A DNA stretch of 64,000 nt from Edaphobacter sp. (GTDB taxonomy: Bacteria > Acidobacteriota > Terriglobia > Terriglobales > Acidobacteriaceae), in NCBI GenBank assembly GCA_025462645.1, contig JAOAPB010000072.1:30025-94024 (forward strand). The letters run 5' to 3'. The position numbers and the translations under genes were made by a program. Shown here piece by piece: positions 32,643 through 42,583 of the stretch (position 1 is the stretch's first letter; each line of letters begins with the position of its first letter). Under the pieces are notes generated by a model. That model was given only the letters and a program-made list of their open reading frames with translations. It was not told the DNA's origin and made no database searches.

Positions 32643-34235
32643 ATGTCGAGTGCACATACAACGGTCGTTCGCCCCACAGACCTCTCCCTGCGAGCCGCGT
32701 TGCAACTGGCTCTCCTCTTCGCCGCGATCAAGCTGATACTGCACATCGCTGCCAACCTATGGGAGGCACACATCGGCTACGGCTACTTCCGCGATGAGCT
32801 CTACTACATCATCTGCGGACGCCACATGGCATGGGGCTACGTCGACCATGGCCCCGGGGTAGCGTTACAGGCCAAGCTTGCTGTCGCGATCTTCGGCAAA
32901 TCGCTGGCTGGAATCCGGATGCTCTCTGCTCTCGCCGGAGCCGGACGAGTCTTCCTCACCGGAGTTCTGGCATGGTCGCTCGGCGGACGCCGTCCCGCAC
33001 AGGCGCTGGCAATGATAGGAGTCCTCGTCGCACCGCAGTATCTCGCTCTCGATAGCTTCCTCTCCATGAACTCGTTCGAATCGGTCTTCTGGATGGGCTG
33101 CCTGCTGGCACTGATCCTGATCGTCCGCGGTGGCAGTGAAAGGCTCTGGCTGCTCTTCGGCGTATCGGCCGGTCTCGGCCTGCTGAACAAGCCATCGATG
33201 GCCTTCTTCCTCTTCGCGTTGCTTGCTGCACTTCTCGTCACGCGGCAACGCCGTCTGCTCTTCAGCCGTTGGGCAGCAGCAGGTGTCGCCCTGCTGATCC
33301 TGATCGCGCTCCCCAACCTGATCTGGCAGATGCATAACCACTGGCCAACCTTGGAATTTCTGCATAATGGCCAGATTGAGAACAAGAACATCAAGCTCGC
33401 TCCCCTACCCTTCCTCGTAAAGCAGATCCTGAACCTGCAGCCCGCGACAGTGCTCATCTGGGGAGCAGGCCTGGTATGGCTACTGCGAAATCCGCTGGCA
33501 AAGAGCTGGCGCTGGCTCGGTCTGACCTACCTGTTCTTCCTCGCCAGCATGATGGCGCTGCACGCAAAGGACTACTACGTCTCTCCCATCTACCCCATTC
33601 TCTTCGCCGCAGGCGGCATCGCATGGGAGCGGCGGTATGCCAACCGTCGCGCAGTAGCCCAAAATCGTGTCTACGCGTTTCCAATCATGGAGACCGTCCT
33701 CCTGGTCGCAGGTGTCATCATCCTGCCGATGGGGATACCGGTCCTGCGGCCATCGACATGGATCGCCTACACCAAGGCAATCCACCTCTACAACGCAAGC
33801 GGCAACACCGAGAACGCGGCCAGCGGCCCACTCCCCCAGTTCTACGCGGACCGATTCGGCTGGCAGGAAGAGGTCGATCAGGTCAGCAGAATCTATCACT
33901 CGCTCTCGGCGGAAGACCAGGCGAAGGCCGGCATCTCCTGCTCGAACTACGGCGAGGCCAGCGCGATCAACGTCCTTGGCCACGGTCTCCCCGCAGCGAT
34001 CAGCGGACACAACAGCTACTGGCTCTGGGGACCGAAGGGAGCAACCGGCGAAGTCATGATCGTCATCAACAACGCAACACCGGAGGAGATGCGCAAATAC
34101 TACGACTCCGTGCAGGTGGCCGGACGCATGGATCACCCGCTGTCAATGCCCTTCGAACATCGCAACATCTATCTCGTACGCGGACGCCACAAGAACGTCC
34201 TCGACGACTGGCTCAGCTTCAAGCACTACATCTGA
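32643..34235 (+). CDS. Glycosyltransferase family 39 (ArnT/PMT-like) membrane protein
   Basis: A 530-residue integral membrane GT-C enzyme. The first periplasmic loop has the acidic catalytic pair in GYGYFRDELYYIICGRHMAW, then GYVDHGPGV; about a dozen hydrophobic helices follow, with a periplasmic C-terminal domain (from about residue 385). Such enzymes transfer a sugar from a polyprenyl-phosphate donor to lipid or protein. Donor and acceptor are unknown. Just downstream of intergenic element A, which leaves ~57 bases for a promoter. The next gene follows after 52 bases. Confidence 0.88.
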   Translation: MSSAHTTVVRPTDLSLRAALQLALLFAAIKLILHIAANLWEAHIGYGYFRDELYYIICGRHMAWGYVDHGPGVALQAKLAVAIFGKSLAGIRMLSALAGAGRVFLTGVLAWSLGGRRPAQALAMIGVLVAPQYLALDSFLSMNSFESVFWMGCLLALILIVRGGSERLWLLFGVSAGLGLLNKPSMAFFLFALLAALLVTRQRRLLFSRWAAAGVALLILIALPNLIWQMHNHWPTLEFLHNGQIENKNIKLAPLPFLVKQILNLQPATVLIWGAGLVWLLRNPLAKSWRWLGLTYLFFLASMMALHAKDYYVSPIYPILFAAGGIAWERRYANRRAVAQNRVYAFPIMETVLLVAGVIILPMGIPVLRPSTWIAYTKAIHLYNASGNTENAASGPLPQFYADRFGWQEEVDQVSRIYHSLSAEDQAKAGISCSNYGEASAINVLGHGLPAAISGHNSYWLWGPKGATGEVMIVINNATPEEMRKYYDSVQVAGRMDHPLSMPFEHRNIYLVRGRHKNVLDDWLSFKHYI

Positions 34236-34287
34236 CCATCTCTCGTTGCGAAGATGGGTCAGCGGTGTGCTACTCTCCGTGCAACCC

Positions 34288-35643
34288 ATGAAGGAAACCC
34301 GGTCCGAACTACCTCGCGTCCTGAATGCCTCGCACGCGACCTCAATCGTCGTCGGCATCATCATCGGCAGCGGCATCTTCCTCGTCCCCCGCGAGATGAT
34401 GGCCGCAGTCGGCTCCTCGCGCATGGTCTACGCCGTGTGGATCGTCGGCGGCCTGCTGTCGCTGTTCGGCGCCATGACCTACGCCGAGATCGCCGCCGCG
34501 CGGCCGAAGTACGGCGGCGAGTACGCCTTCCTGCGCGAGGCCTACGGCGACCTGATGGGCTTCCTCTACATGTGGACGCAGATCACGGTAGCCAAGCCCG
34601 CCTCGCTCGCCACGGTAGCAGCCGGGCTGGCCCGCGTGCTGGCCACCTTCGCCGTCTTCAGCGGTTTTTCGCAACCGGCATTCGCAGGCCTGCTGTGGGG
34701 ACAGGTCTTCGCCATCACCGTTACCTGGCTTATCACCGGCCTCAACATCGTCGGTACGCGCAGGTCGGCGAACGTACAACTTGTACTCACCTGGCTCAAG
34801 GGCCTTCTGATTCTCGTCATCGCAGGCTTCTGCTTCTTCGCTCCCGGCAATCACGGCACGTGGCACAACTTCGCCACCGACTTTACCGGTGCAAAGGCAG
34901 GCTTCTCCGGCTTCATGGTAGCCCTGGTTGCAGCTCTATGGGCCTACGATGGCTGGAGCGACGTAACCACGCTGGCAGGCGAAGTCGAGCGCCCGCAGCG
35001 CAGCATGCCCATCGCGCTGGTCGGCGGCGTTGCCATCGTCGGCGGACTCTACATGCTGACCAACGCAGCAATTCAGTATGTCCTGCCTGCAGCCGCAATC
35101 GCCACCGCCGATCGTCCCGCAGCGGATGCAATGCGGCTGGTCGCAGGCCATTGGGGAGCGACGCTGGTATCGGTCGGCATGGCCGTCAGCATAGCGGCGA
35201 CCTTCGTCGGCTCATCGCTATCGGGAGCGCGCGTTCCCTTTGCCGCCGCACGCGATGGTCTGTTCTTTCGACAACTAGCGCATGTGCACCCGCGATTCCA
35301 CACCCCCTCCACTGCCCTCGTTCTTCAAGCCGTGCTCAGCTCTCTACTGCTGCTTGCTATCGGCAAGTTTCAGGCGCTGTTCTCGCTTGCCATCTTCGGC
35401 GAGTGGCTCTTCTACGCAATGACGGCAAGCACCGTCTTCATCTTCAGGCGTCGCGAGCCGAATACTCTCCGTCCCTACAGCGTGTGGGGTTACCCCATCC
35501 TTCCGGCGCTGTTCATTCTCGCGGCAGTTGTACTGCTGCTGTTTTCCTTCGCCGACCAGCCTGTAAACTCGCTGGTTGGCACAGGCGTCATCCTGCTTGG
35601 AATTCCGCTGCACTATCTCCTGCAAAGTCGGCGAGCCCGCTAA
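34288..35643 (+). CDS. APC-family amino acid permease
   Basis: A 451-residue, 12-helix transporter. Helix 1 has the unwound glycine motif SIVVGIIIGSGIFLVPREMM, then YAVWIVGGLLSLFGAMTYAE and ARPKYGGEYAFLREAYGDLM, with a conserved WAYDGWSDVTTLAGEVE in helix 6 and a GARVPFAAARDGLFFRQLA loop. It resembles the LAT/SteT exchanger branch. Substrate unknown. Start at 34288 (MKETRSE) chosen over the upstream GTG-like start at 34246. Its stop codon overlaps the convergent glgA stop. Confidence 0.92.
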   Translation: MKETRSELPRVLNASHATSIVVGIIIGSGIFLVPREMMAAVGSSRMVYAVWIVGGLLSLFGAMTYAEIAAARPKYGGEYAFLREAYGDLMGFLYMWTQITVAKPASLATVAAGLARVLATFAVFSGFSQPAFAGLLWGQVFAITVTWLITGLNIVGTRRSANVQLVLTWLKGLLILVIAGFCFFAPGNHGTWHNFATDFTGAKAGFSGFMVALVAALWAYDGWSDVTTLAGEVERPQRSMPIALVGGVAIVGGLYMLTNAAIQYVLPAAAIATADRPAADAMRLVAGHWGATLVSVGMAVSIAATFVGSSLSGARVPFAAARDGLFFRQLAHVHPRFHTPSTALVLQAVLSSLLLLAIGKFQALFSLAIFGEWLFYAMTASTVFIFRRREPNTLRPYSVWGYPILPALFILAAVVLLLFSFADQPVNSLVGTGVILLGIPLHYLLQSRRAR

Positions 35644-37088
35644 CTCCGATTCGCAATCACTCGCTCATACACCCGCACATACTCCTGCGCAGGCTTGTCC
35701 CAGGAGAAGTCCTGCATCATTCCGCGCTTCATCATCTGCCTCCACTCTTCCTTGTTGCGGAAGGTATCAAGAGCGCGCCGAATGGCAGCCATCAGGTCAG
35801 ATGAGTTATACCCCCGGAACTTGAACCCATTACCACCACCGTTCGGCTCCTCGTCAATGGTGTCATCCAGCCCCCCCGTAGCGCGGACGATCGGGACGGT
35901 CCCGTACCTCAGGCTGTAGATCTGGTTCAGCCCACCGGGCTCATAGCGCGACGGCATCAGGAACATATCCGCCCCGGCCTCGATCTTATGCGCAATAACA
36001 TTGTCGAAGTTCACCTGTACCCGGACCTTGTCTGAGTAGCGCCCAGCCATCTCAGTCAATAGTCGCTCGTAGTGTTCCTCACCGGTGCCGAGCATGACCA
36101 GCACGATGTCTTCCTGTACCAGCCGATCCAGAATGTCCACGATGAAATCGAAGCCCTTTTGTGTGGCAAAGCGGGACACGACGCCGATCACGGCAGTATC
36201 GTCACTAATGCCCTCCAACCCGAAGGCATGGAGAAGATCGCGTCTGCACTCTTTCTTGCCGGCGAGCTTCTCAACAGAGTAGTGCGCTGCTATGTGGGGA
36301 TCGATCGCCGGATCCCACTCCTCGTAGTCCACACCATTCAATATCCCAAAGAGATCGCCTCTACGGCGCCTTATCGCCTCCTCGAGACCGTTGCCATACT
36401 CCGCCGTCTGGATCTCTTCGGCGTACTTCCGGCTGACCGTGGTAAGGGCGTCGGCGTAGACAATGCCGCCCTTCAGGAAGTTCACTGTGTCGTTCTGCTC
36501 CAGCTTGTCGAAGGTGAACATGTCCCACGGCAGCAGCAGGGTTTCCATGGTCCGTGGCGGGAACCAACCCTGATAGCCGGCATTGTGGATCGTCAACACC
36601 GCAGGAACATGCCGCAGTACCGGATCGAAGTAGTACGTGGAGCGCAGGAACACGGCCAGGATGGCCGTCTGCCAGTCGTGCACATGGAAGACGTCAGGGA
36701 CACCCAGCACCTTACACGCCTCAATGACGGCGCGGCTTAGCGTGCCGAAGCGCTCCGCGTTGTCGGGATAGTCTCCCGATGGCGTCGAGTAGAAGCTCTC
36801 TCGGTCGAAGAGTTCGGGACTATCCACAAAATACGCCTGCACACCTTCTGCCAACCCGCCATCCAGAATACGGACGAAGCGGTTATAGGTGGGAAACGGA
36901 ACCGTGATGCTGGGTATCACCACTGGAGCATCGGGTGCGGCCTTGGCCACCTGGCGGTAGTACGGCAGAAAGACGCTGACCTTGTGTCCCAACTTTGCCA
37001 GTGCTCGAGGCAGGCTGCCGACGACATCGGCGAGGCCTCCTGTCTTGGCCCACGGAGCGCACTCCGATGCCGCAAATACAATATGCAT
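35640..37088 (-). CDS. glgA: Glycogen synthase (ADP-glucose type)
   Basis: Elongates alpha-1,4-glucan from ADP-glucose (GT5). At 482 residues it is the standard size. Visible are the ADP-glucose site KTGGLADVVGSLPRALAKLG, VFHVHDWQTA, LTIHNAGYQGWFPPRTME, NGVDYEEWDPA, a retaining GT-B linker VIGVVSRFATQKGFDFI and the E-x7-E motif region MLMPSRYEPGGLNQIYSLRYG with TVPIVRATGGLDDTI. The start ATG is adjacent to the divergent rsmA. No other glycogen gene is in the window. Confidence 0.96.
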   Translation of the reverse strand: MHIVFAASECAPWAKTGGLADVVGSLPRALAKLGHKVSVFLPYYRQVAKAAPDAPVVIPSITVPFPTYNRFVRILDGGLAEGVQAYFVDSPELFDRESFYSTPSGDYPDNAERFGTLSRAVIEACKVLGVPDVFHVHDWQTAILAVFLRSTYYFDPVLRHVPAVLTIHNAGYQGWFPPRTMETLLLPWDMFTFDKLEQNDTVNFLKGGIVYADALTTVSRKYAEEIQTAEYGNGLEEAIRRRRGDLFGILNGVDYEEWDPAIDPHIAAHYSVEKLAGKKECRRDLLHAFGLEGISDDTAVIGVVSRFATQKGFDFIVDILDRLVQEDIVLVMLGTGEEHYERLLTEMAGRYSDKVRVQVNFDNVIAHKIEAGADMFLMPSRYEPGGLNQIYSLRYGTVPIVRATGGLDDTIDEEPNGGGNGFKFRGYNSSDLMAAIRRALDTFRNKEEWRQMMKRGMMQDFSWDKPAQEYVRVYERVIANRS

Positions 37089-37144
37089 GTTGCCGTCCTA
37101 TCTTCTGAATCAAACAGTTAGTCTATACAAACAAGTGCGGCAAC

Positions 37145-37972
37145 ATGCCGAACCCATATTGGATGCATATGAAACATAAGCCGAAGCTGGGACAGAACTT
37201 TCTTGTGGACGATGCCGCCCGTCATGCCATTGTCGCCGCTCTCGGCGATCTGAGCCAGCGTACCGTCATTGAGATCGGACCGGGCAAGGGAGCGATCACG
37301 GAGATACTCGCGGGCCGATGCCGCAGGCTGATCGCTTTGGAGCTGGACCGTTCGCTGGCGCCCGAACTGGCCTTTCGCCTTCGCAATCAGCCGCAGGTGA
37401 AGGTCATCGAGGCAGATGTGTTGAAGACCGACCTGCGAGCGCTGGTGCCGGAGGGTGAGACGGCTGACGTCATCGGAAATCTGCCTTACTACATCACCTC
37501 GGATATCTTGCTGCACCTCTTCTCCGCAGGAAGCACCGGCACTGTGGCCCGCGCTGTGCTGATGATGCAACGCGAGGTGGCCGACCGTGTCTCGGCTGCT
37601 CCGGGAGTGCGCGACTATGGGCTGCTCTCGGCAACCGCGCAGATGAATGCGCGGGTTGATCACCTCTTCACGTTGCCACCCTCTGCCTTCTCTCCCCCGC
37701 CGGAGGTCCATTCGACCGTCCTGCGGCTGGAGTTTGCGCCACGCTTCGCCGAACTCGGCGTGGATGCCGCGGGCTTCGACGCGTTTCTGCACAGATGCTT
37801 CGCCCAGAAGCGCAAGACGCTGCAGAACAATCTTCGTGCCGCCGGATACTCTCCGGAGCAACTCGCCGCAGCATGGCCCAGCGGTGTGCCACCACAGGCT
37901 CGTGCAGAGTCGCTGGCGCTGGAGCCGATGGCAGAGTTGTATCGAGCGCTAGCGTCAGGCTCGACAGCATGA
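37145..37972 (+). CDS. rsmA: 16S rRNA dimethyladenosine transferase (KsgA)
   Basis: Dimethylates A1518 and A1519 in helix 45 of 16S rRNA, a late step in small-subunit assembly. Motifs: KLGQNFLVDD at the N-terminus, SAM motif I VIEIGPGKGAITEIL, acidic LIALELDRSLAPEL, IEADVLKTD, catalytic NLPYYIT and FTLPPSAFSPPPEVHSTVLR. The C-terminal helical domain is complete. Start ambiguous: an ATG at 37169 (MKHKPKLGQNF) fits the family start better, but the longer frame from 37145 is open; no clear ribosome site at either. Confidence 0.95.
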   Translation: MPNPYWMHMKHKPKLGQNFLVDDAARHAIVAALGDLSQRTVIEIGPGKGAITEILAGRCRRLIALELDRSLAPELAFRLRNQPQVKVIEADVLKTDLRALVPEGETADVIGNLPYYITSDILLHLFSAGSTGTVARAVLMMQREVADRVSAAPGVRDYGLLSATAQMNARVDHLFTLPPSAFSPPPEVHSTVLRLEFAPRFAELGVDAAGFDAFLHRCFAQKRKTLQNNLRAAGYSPEQLAAAWPSGVPPQARAESLALEPMAELYRALASGSTA

Positions 37973-38019
37973 CACATGGATAGGACAGGTAGGACTACTG
38001 TTTGAGGGGAGCTTCCCTT

Positions 38020-38345
38020 AGACCCCTCCCCCCCGGGGTACTTTGGCTGCAAGTCATCTGAATTCAGCGACTTAAACGAATCTTTCGCTGCAAATTCATC
38101 ATTCTAAAGTAGTTACGGATAAAGTCGTCTTTCTAAAAGGTTTATCGGCTTAAAGAGAGAGCCAGGTGGTTGGCCGGGGCTTTTTCTGACTCTGTATTAA
38201 CTATAGCCGATTGAGTAAAACTAATATGCCACTTTGCGCAAGACTATTTTCGGACGCTAAGCTCTTATTTTTGTTTGATTTGCGTACGGAGATGCGTATT
38301 AGTTTCGGCTCCAGGGGCTTGACAGGAGAAAAAAGGGAGCGAGGC
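38020..38345 (-). repeat. Intergenic element, copy B (~325 bp), inverted relative to copy A
   Basis: Read on the minus strand it has the landmarks of copy A: a TCGCTCCC-like stretch, CCTGTCAAGCCCC (38326-38314), GTTTTACTC (38221), ATACAGAG (38197), AAAAGCCCCGG (38184-38174), then 21 bases at 38140-38120 identical to copy A at 20 positions, then CAAAGTACCCC (38044-38034). Spacing between landmarks matches within about 10 bases. The second hairpin arm is decayed. It lies between rsmA and the convergent ABC ATPase gene. Confidence 0.75.
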
Positions 38346-38430
38346 TCGAGGGAATAGGACAACCACTGCCGTCAACAGCAAAAGGCACAATGGTTGAGGC
38401 GCAGGTTAGTTCGCAAAAGTTCATTACTGC

Positions 38431-38496
38431 TCCCGGCCCGGGGCTAAAGTCCTTCTAACGTTGGTCCGATTCGTGGGCTGAAGCCCACGCTAATCC
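38431..38496. repeat. REP-like stem-loop pair
   Basis: A GGGGCTAAAGTCC imperfect stem (38440-38452) is followed by the perfect hairpin CGTGGGCTGAAGCCCACG (38472-38489). The 'GGGCTGAAGCCC' core is, from memory, one of the most common intergenic repeats of this bacterial group. It sits ~55 bases from the end of the ABC ATPase gene, where it may also act as a transcript 3' end. Confidence 0.7.
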
Positions 38497-38543
38497 CAAG
38501 GAAGATTGGCAATTGCAGCGCCAGGGCAACAGCGGTATTTGCG

Positions 38544-39341
38544 CTACCAGGCGTGGTGGAAGCCGTCCTTTTGGGTGAGATGGACTTCGGTTTTGAAGAG
38601 ATCGCTGAGGCGGGGAGCGGTGAGAAGGTCGGATTTAGGACCGTCGGCGATGATGCGGCCATCTTTCATCATGAGGATGCGGTCGATCTCGGGCGGGATG
38701 TCGGCGATGTGATGGGTGATGAGGAGAATGCCGGTTCCCTGCTGGGCGAGTCGGCGGAGGAGGTCTCGGAGGTCGGCCTGGGCGGCGAGATCGAGGGCGT
38801 TGGAGGGCTCGTCGAGGAGAAGCATCTGTTTTTCATCGGCTGCGGCGCTTGAGGAGCCCACGAGGGCTCGACCGATCATGATGCGGCGCTGCTGGCCGGC
38901 GGACATCTCGCCGACGGGCTTGTTGGCGAGGGGGACGGCGTCGATCTGGTGGAGGATTTCGTCGGCGCGGGTGCGCATGGCCTCGGTGACGGTGAGGTTG
39001 GGCCAGAGGGTGCTGCTTGAGAAGAAGCCGGTCAGGACAGCATCGCGGCCGACGGTAGAGAGGGTGGGCTTGCCGGGGAGTTCGGCGGAGACTACGCCGA
39101 GGCGTTTTTTGAGCTCGGTGAGGTCCCAGCGTTCGCGGCCGAAGATGCTGATCTTGGTCTCGGGTTGAACGAGGGGATAGCACTCGCAGGTGATGGTCTT
39201 GATAAGGGTGGATTTGCCGCAGCCGTTAGGGCCGAGGATTGCGATGTGCTCGCCGGTGTTGACGGTCAGGTTGATGTCGTGAAGGACGATGTTCTCGCCG
39301 CGGGCTACGTTGACGTGGGCAAGGTGTAGGAAAGGCGCCAT
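38544..39341 (-). CDS. ABC transporter ATP-binding protein (YlmA/ModF-like, orphan)
   Basis: A 265-residue free-standing ABC ATPase: Walker A GPNGCGKSTLIKTI, Q-loop LGVVSAELPGKP, signature GEMSAGQQRRIMIGRALVGS, Walker B MLLLDEPSNALDLAAQ and switch LLITHHIADIPPEIDRIL. The Q-loop 'SAELP' and lack of a permease gene put it with the stand-alone YlmA/iron-type ATPases of unknown function. It is a single gene between a repeat-rich region and the PadR gene, which is divergent. Confidence 0.88.
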   Translation of the reverse strand: MAPFLHLAHVNVARGENIVLHDINLTVNTGEHIAILGPNGCGKSTLIKTITCECYPLVQPETKISIFGRERWDLTELKKRLGVVSAELPGKPTLSTVGRDAVLTGFFSSSTLWPNLTVTEAMRTRADEILHQIDAVPLANKPVGEMSAGQQRRIMIGRALVGSSSAAADEKQMLLLDEPSNALDLAAQADLRDLLRRLAQQGTGILLITHHIADIPPEIDRILMMKDGRIIADGPKSDLLTAPRLSDLFKTEVHLTQKDGFHHAW

Positions 39342-39453
39342 TGATCTCTAGGATATAAGAGGTGCTGGAATGCTTATGAGGCAATAAGCCGCGGTATGGG
39401 GAACTTTATCGCGAGCGTTGACGTTCTATCCATAGATAGGCTATATATCAGCC

Positions 39454-39783
39454 ATGTTAAAGAGATCCGACCTGATGCCTGGAACGCTGGACATGCTGAT
39501 TTTGAAGACGCTCACTCGCGCGCCGCTGCATGGCTATGGGATTGCGCTTTCGATCAAGCGTCAGTCTGAGGATGTTTTGACCGTTGAAGAAGGATCGCTC
39601 TATCCGGCGCTGCAACGACTGCTCCTGCAGGGATGGGTGAAGGCGGAGTGGAAGAAGACCGAGACGAATCGGCTGGCGCGTTATTACACGTTGACGGCAG
39701 CTGGACGGAGACAGCTGGGGGTTGAGACATCGCAGTTTGAACAGATGATTGCGGCTATTGGACGCGTGATGCAGGACGCATAG
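39454..39783 (+). CDS. PadR-family transcriptional regulator
   Basis: A 109-residue winged-helix regulator of the PadR s2 type: [20 protein letters not shown] (helix 1), [20 protein letters not shown] (helices 2-3), [20 protein letters not shown] (recognition helix and wing) and [13 protein letters not shown]. The dimerising C-terminal helix is short. In Acidobacteria a PadR gene very often precedes a duplicated orphan permease, as here (8-base gap), and probably represses it in response to a toxic ligand. Divergent from the ABC ATPase gene. Confidence 0.94.
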   Translation: MLKRSDLMPGTLDMLILKTLTRAPLHGYGIALSIKRQSEDVLTVEEGSLYPALQRLLLQGWVKAEWKKTETNRLARYYTLTAAGRRQLGVETSQFEQMIAAIGRVMQDA

Positions 39784-39791
39784 GAGGTGCC

Positions 39792-42437
39792 ATGAACCCG
39801 ATTACCCGATTCTTCAAAAGGTTGGGAACGTTGCTCCATCGAGAGAGGTTCGACAGTGAGCTTGCGGAAGAGATGGCGTTCCACCGCGAGCAGAAGGAGG
39901 GTGAGCTTCGAGGGGAGGGCGTAGCTCCAGAGGCCGCTCATTATGCGGCTATGCGGCAGTTTGGGAATGAAGCGAAGCTGAAGGAGCAGAGCCATGAGGT
40001 GGTTCAGTTCCGCTTCGAGACGGTTTGGCAGGATCTTCGTTTTGCGATTCGTCAGTTGCGGCGGAGTCCTGGGTTCACCGTCACGGCGGTGTTGATGCTG
40101 GCGCTTGGTATTGGCGCGAGCGTTGCGATCTTCGCGTTTGTCGATGCTGCGTTGATCAAGCCGCTTCCCTATCAGGATCCAGGCCAACTGGTTGAAGTAA
40201 CAGAGAGCGTTGCCGTCATGCCTCGGGCCAATCTTTCTTATCTGGACTATCTCGACTGGAAGAGGCTGAATAAGGTCTTCAGTGCGTTAGAGGTTTACAC
40301 CGGGACCGGTTATCTGTTGCGTACGCCAGCAGGTGTTGAGCCTGTGCCTGCGACACGCGTGAGCGATGGATTCTTTCGGACGCTCGGCATCACGCCTGCG
40401 CTTGGACGGGATTTCTATGCAGGAGAAGATAAGCCTGGCGCGGCTAACACGGTGATGCTGAGCTATGCGACATGGCAGACGCGGTTTGGCGGAAAAAAAG
40501 ACGTCATCGGTCAGACGGTTACGCTAAGTGGTATTCCGAACACGATTATCGGGGTGCTGCCGCAGGGCTTTCAATTCGCACCCAGAGGACGTGCCGAGTT
40601 CTGGGCGACGCTGCATGAACTCAATGGTTGCGAAAAGAGACGTACTTGCCACAACCTCACTGGGATTGGACGGTTGAAGGATGGCGTCACCGTGTCGATG
40701 GCATTAGCCGATACGACATCGATTGCGACACAACTGGAGAGGCAATATCCAAATAGCAACCAGGAGCAAGGGGCGAGCGTTATGCCTTTGTCAGAGGCGA
40801 TTGTAGGGGATATTCGGCCTATATTGCTGGTTCTGCTGGGTGGGGCGGCGCTGCTGCTTTTGATCGCGTGCGTGAATGTAGCGAGTTTGCTGTTGGTACG
40901 GTCCGAGAGCCGTAGACGGGAGATCGCGGTTCGCGGAGCACTAGGCGCATCGAAGGCGCGGCTAATCCGTCAATTTGTAACCGAGGGAGTCGTATTGATC
41001 GCTAGCGGCTGCGCGCTTGGGTTGGTGGCTGCTTATGGCGGGATGAAGTTGCTCACTCGACTTATCTCGAAGGACATGCTGGCGAATATGCCCTATCTCG
41101 GCGGGATTGGCTTGAATGTGCATGTGCTGATCTTTGCGGGGACAATCGCACTGGTGGCGGCGGCGCTGTTCGCGATGACGCCGATTATGCGGTTGCCCCT
41201 GACGGCGATGCGAGAGGGGCTTGCTGACGGCGGTCGGGGCAGTGCCGGAACACTGTGGCGGCGGTTCGGTGCGAATCTGGTAGTGCTCGAGTTGACGGTT
41301 GCTGTCGTGCTGCTGGTTGGAGCGGGGTTACTGGGCAAGAGCTTCTATCGGCTGCTTCATGTGGAACTCGGGTTCCAGCCGGATCACCTGGCTACGCTGC
41401 AGGTGTCGTTGTCCGGAATCAGCTACGGAAAAGACGAGCAGGTGGTTGCGGTCGAACGGCAGATCGTGAGCCGCATCAAAAGTCTACCCGGTGTAAGGTC
41501 CGTGGGTATCTCCAGCAGGCTGCCCGTCAGCGGCAATGGCAATACAACCTGGGTCAGATTTGTGGGTCGACCGTACCACGGAGAGCACAACGAGATGAAC
41601 TTCCGGGATGTGAGCTCCGACTACTTCACAACGCTTCAGGCGAAGTTGGTGCGCGGCCGCTTCTTTACCGATGAGGAAGACGTGTCGAAGCCTCTTGCTG
41701 CCATCATCAATAAGGCGATGGCGAGACAATACTTCCCGAGTGAAGACCCTATCGGAAAGAAGATCGGCGACTCGGAGCTATCGCCGAAGTCGATCAGGGA
41801 GATCATCGGAGTTGTGGACGATGTCAGGGAAAGTTCGCTCGACGCAGAGATCTGGCCAGCGGTTTACTATCCGTTTGACCAGGACCCTGATAACTATTTC
41901 AATCTTGTCGTTCGTACGTCGCAGGACGAGAAGTCGATACTGCCAACGCTGGGCTCTGTCATCCACCAGATCGATCCCGGCATTGGAACGATTGGCGAAG
42001 CAACGATGAATCAGCAGATCAGCAATTCGCAGACGGCGTATCTGCACCGCTCTTCGGCGTGGCTGGTAGGAGGGTTTGCAGCGATGGCCTTGCTGCTGGG
42101 TGTGGTGGGACTGTATGGCGTGATTGCTTATTCGGTGAGCCAGCGGACTCGTGAGATTGGCGTGAGGATGGCGCTGGGAGCGCAACGGGGTTCGGTGTAC
42201 CAGATGATCATGAAAGAGGCTGGGTGGCTGACTGGAGCGGGCATCTTTGCGGGTCTGGTGTGCTCGGTGGGTACAGCGACGCTGATGAGGAAGCTGTTGT
42301 TCGGGATACGTACCTGGGATGTGTCTACGCTGGTCGCTGTGGCTATCCTGTTGGGTGTTTCGGCACTGGTTGCCAGCTATATTCCGGCGCGACGGGCGGC
42401 TTCGGTGAATCCGGTAGAGGCATTGCGAGCGGAGTAG
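39792..42437 (+). CDS. Acidobacterial duplicated orphan permease (ADOP; MacB/FtsX type)
   Basis: This 881-residue protein has the ADOP layout: a soluble N-terminal helical region ([20 protein letters not shown], then [14 protein letters not shown]), followed by two MacB-like permease halves. Each half has a first helix after [20 protein letters not shown], a large periplasmic MacB_PCD domain, and an FtsX core with three helices ([20 protein letters not shown]; final [20 protein letters not shown] with [20 protein letters not shown]). There is no ATPase, hence 'orphan'. Exports or a mechanotransduction role are inferred from the MacB relationship. PadR-regulated operon with RBS AGGAGG. Confidence 0.93.
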   Translation: MNPITRFFKRLGTLLHRERFDSELAEEMAFHREQKEGELRGEGVAPEAAHYAAMRQFGNEAKLKEQSHEVVQFRFETVWQDLRFAIRQLRRSPGFTVTAVLMLALGIGASVAIFAFVDAALIKPLPYQDPGQLVEVTESVAVMPRANLSYLDYLDWKRLNKVFSALEVYTGTGYLLRTPAGVEPVPATRVSDGFFRTLGITPALGRDFYAGEDKPGAANTVMLSYATWQTRFGGKKDVIGQTVTLSGIPNTIIGVLPQGFQFAPRGRAEFWATLHELNGCEKRRTCHNLTGIGRLKDGVTVSMALADTTSIATQLERQYPNSNQEQGASVMPLSEAIVGDIRPILLVLLGGAALLLLIACVNVASLLLVRSESRRREIAVRGALGASKARLIRQFVTEGVVLIASGCALGLVAAYGGMKLLTRLISKDMLANMPYLGGIGLNVHVLIFAGTIALVAAALFAMTPIMRLPLTAMREGLADGGRGSAGTLWRRFGANLVVLELTVAVVLLVGAGLLGKSFYRLLHVELGFQPDHLATLQVSLSGISYGKDEQVVAVERQIVSRIKSLPGVRSVGISSRLPVSGNGNTTWVRFVGRPYHGEHNEMNFRDVSSDYFTTLQAKLVRGRFFTDEEDVSKPLAAIINKAMARQYFPSEDPIGKKIGDSELSPKSIREIIGVVDDVRESSLDAEIWPAVYYPFDQDPDNYFNLVVRTSQDEKSILPTLGSVIHQIDPGIGTIGEATMNQQISNSQTAYLHRSSAWLVGGFAAMALLLGVVGLYGVIAYSVSQRTREIGVRMALGAQRGSVYQMIMKEAGWLTGAGIFAGLVCSVGTATLMRKLLFGIRTWDVSTLVAVAILLGVSALVASYIPARRAASVNPVEALRAE

Positions 42438-42583
42438 GCTGATCCGTTTAAGATAAGCGGCCGCGGCAACGCAGTTGGTGTATGCCCTCATATTTCCATA
42501 CTGCTATCTTTGCGGCGCTACAACGGCTTTTCGTAGATGCATGGATGGATCGGGAGTAGCCGCTCCATCGATGATAGGACCCC

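Noticed and set aside
34254..35804. Long overlapping frame (516 codons) on the plus strand
   Set aside because: It is rich in R, S and H, lacks any family features and is the shadow of the amino-acid permease in another frame.
32240..38345. Composite transposon or genomic island bounded by inverted elements A and B
   Set aside because: The copies are diverged (blocks of strong identity only), no transposase or target-site duplication is visible, and the genes inside (glgA, rsmA) are core genes.
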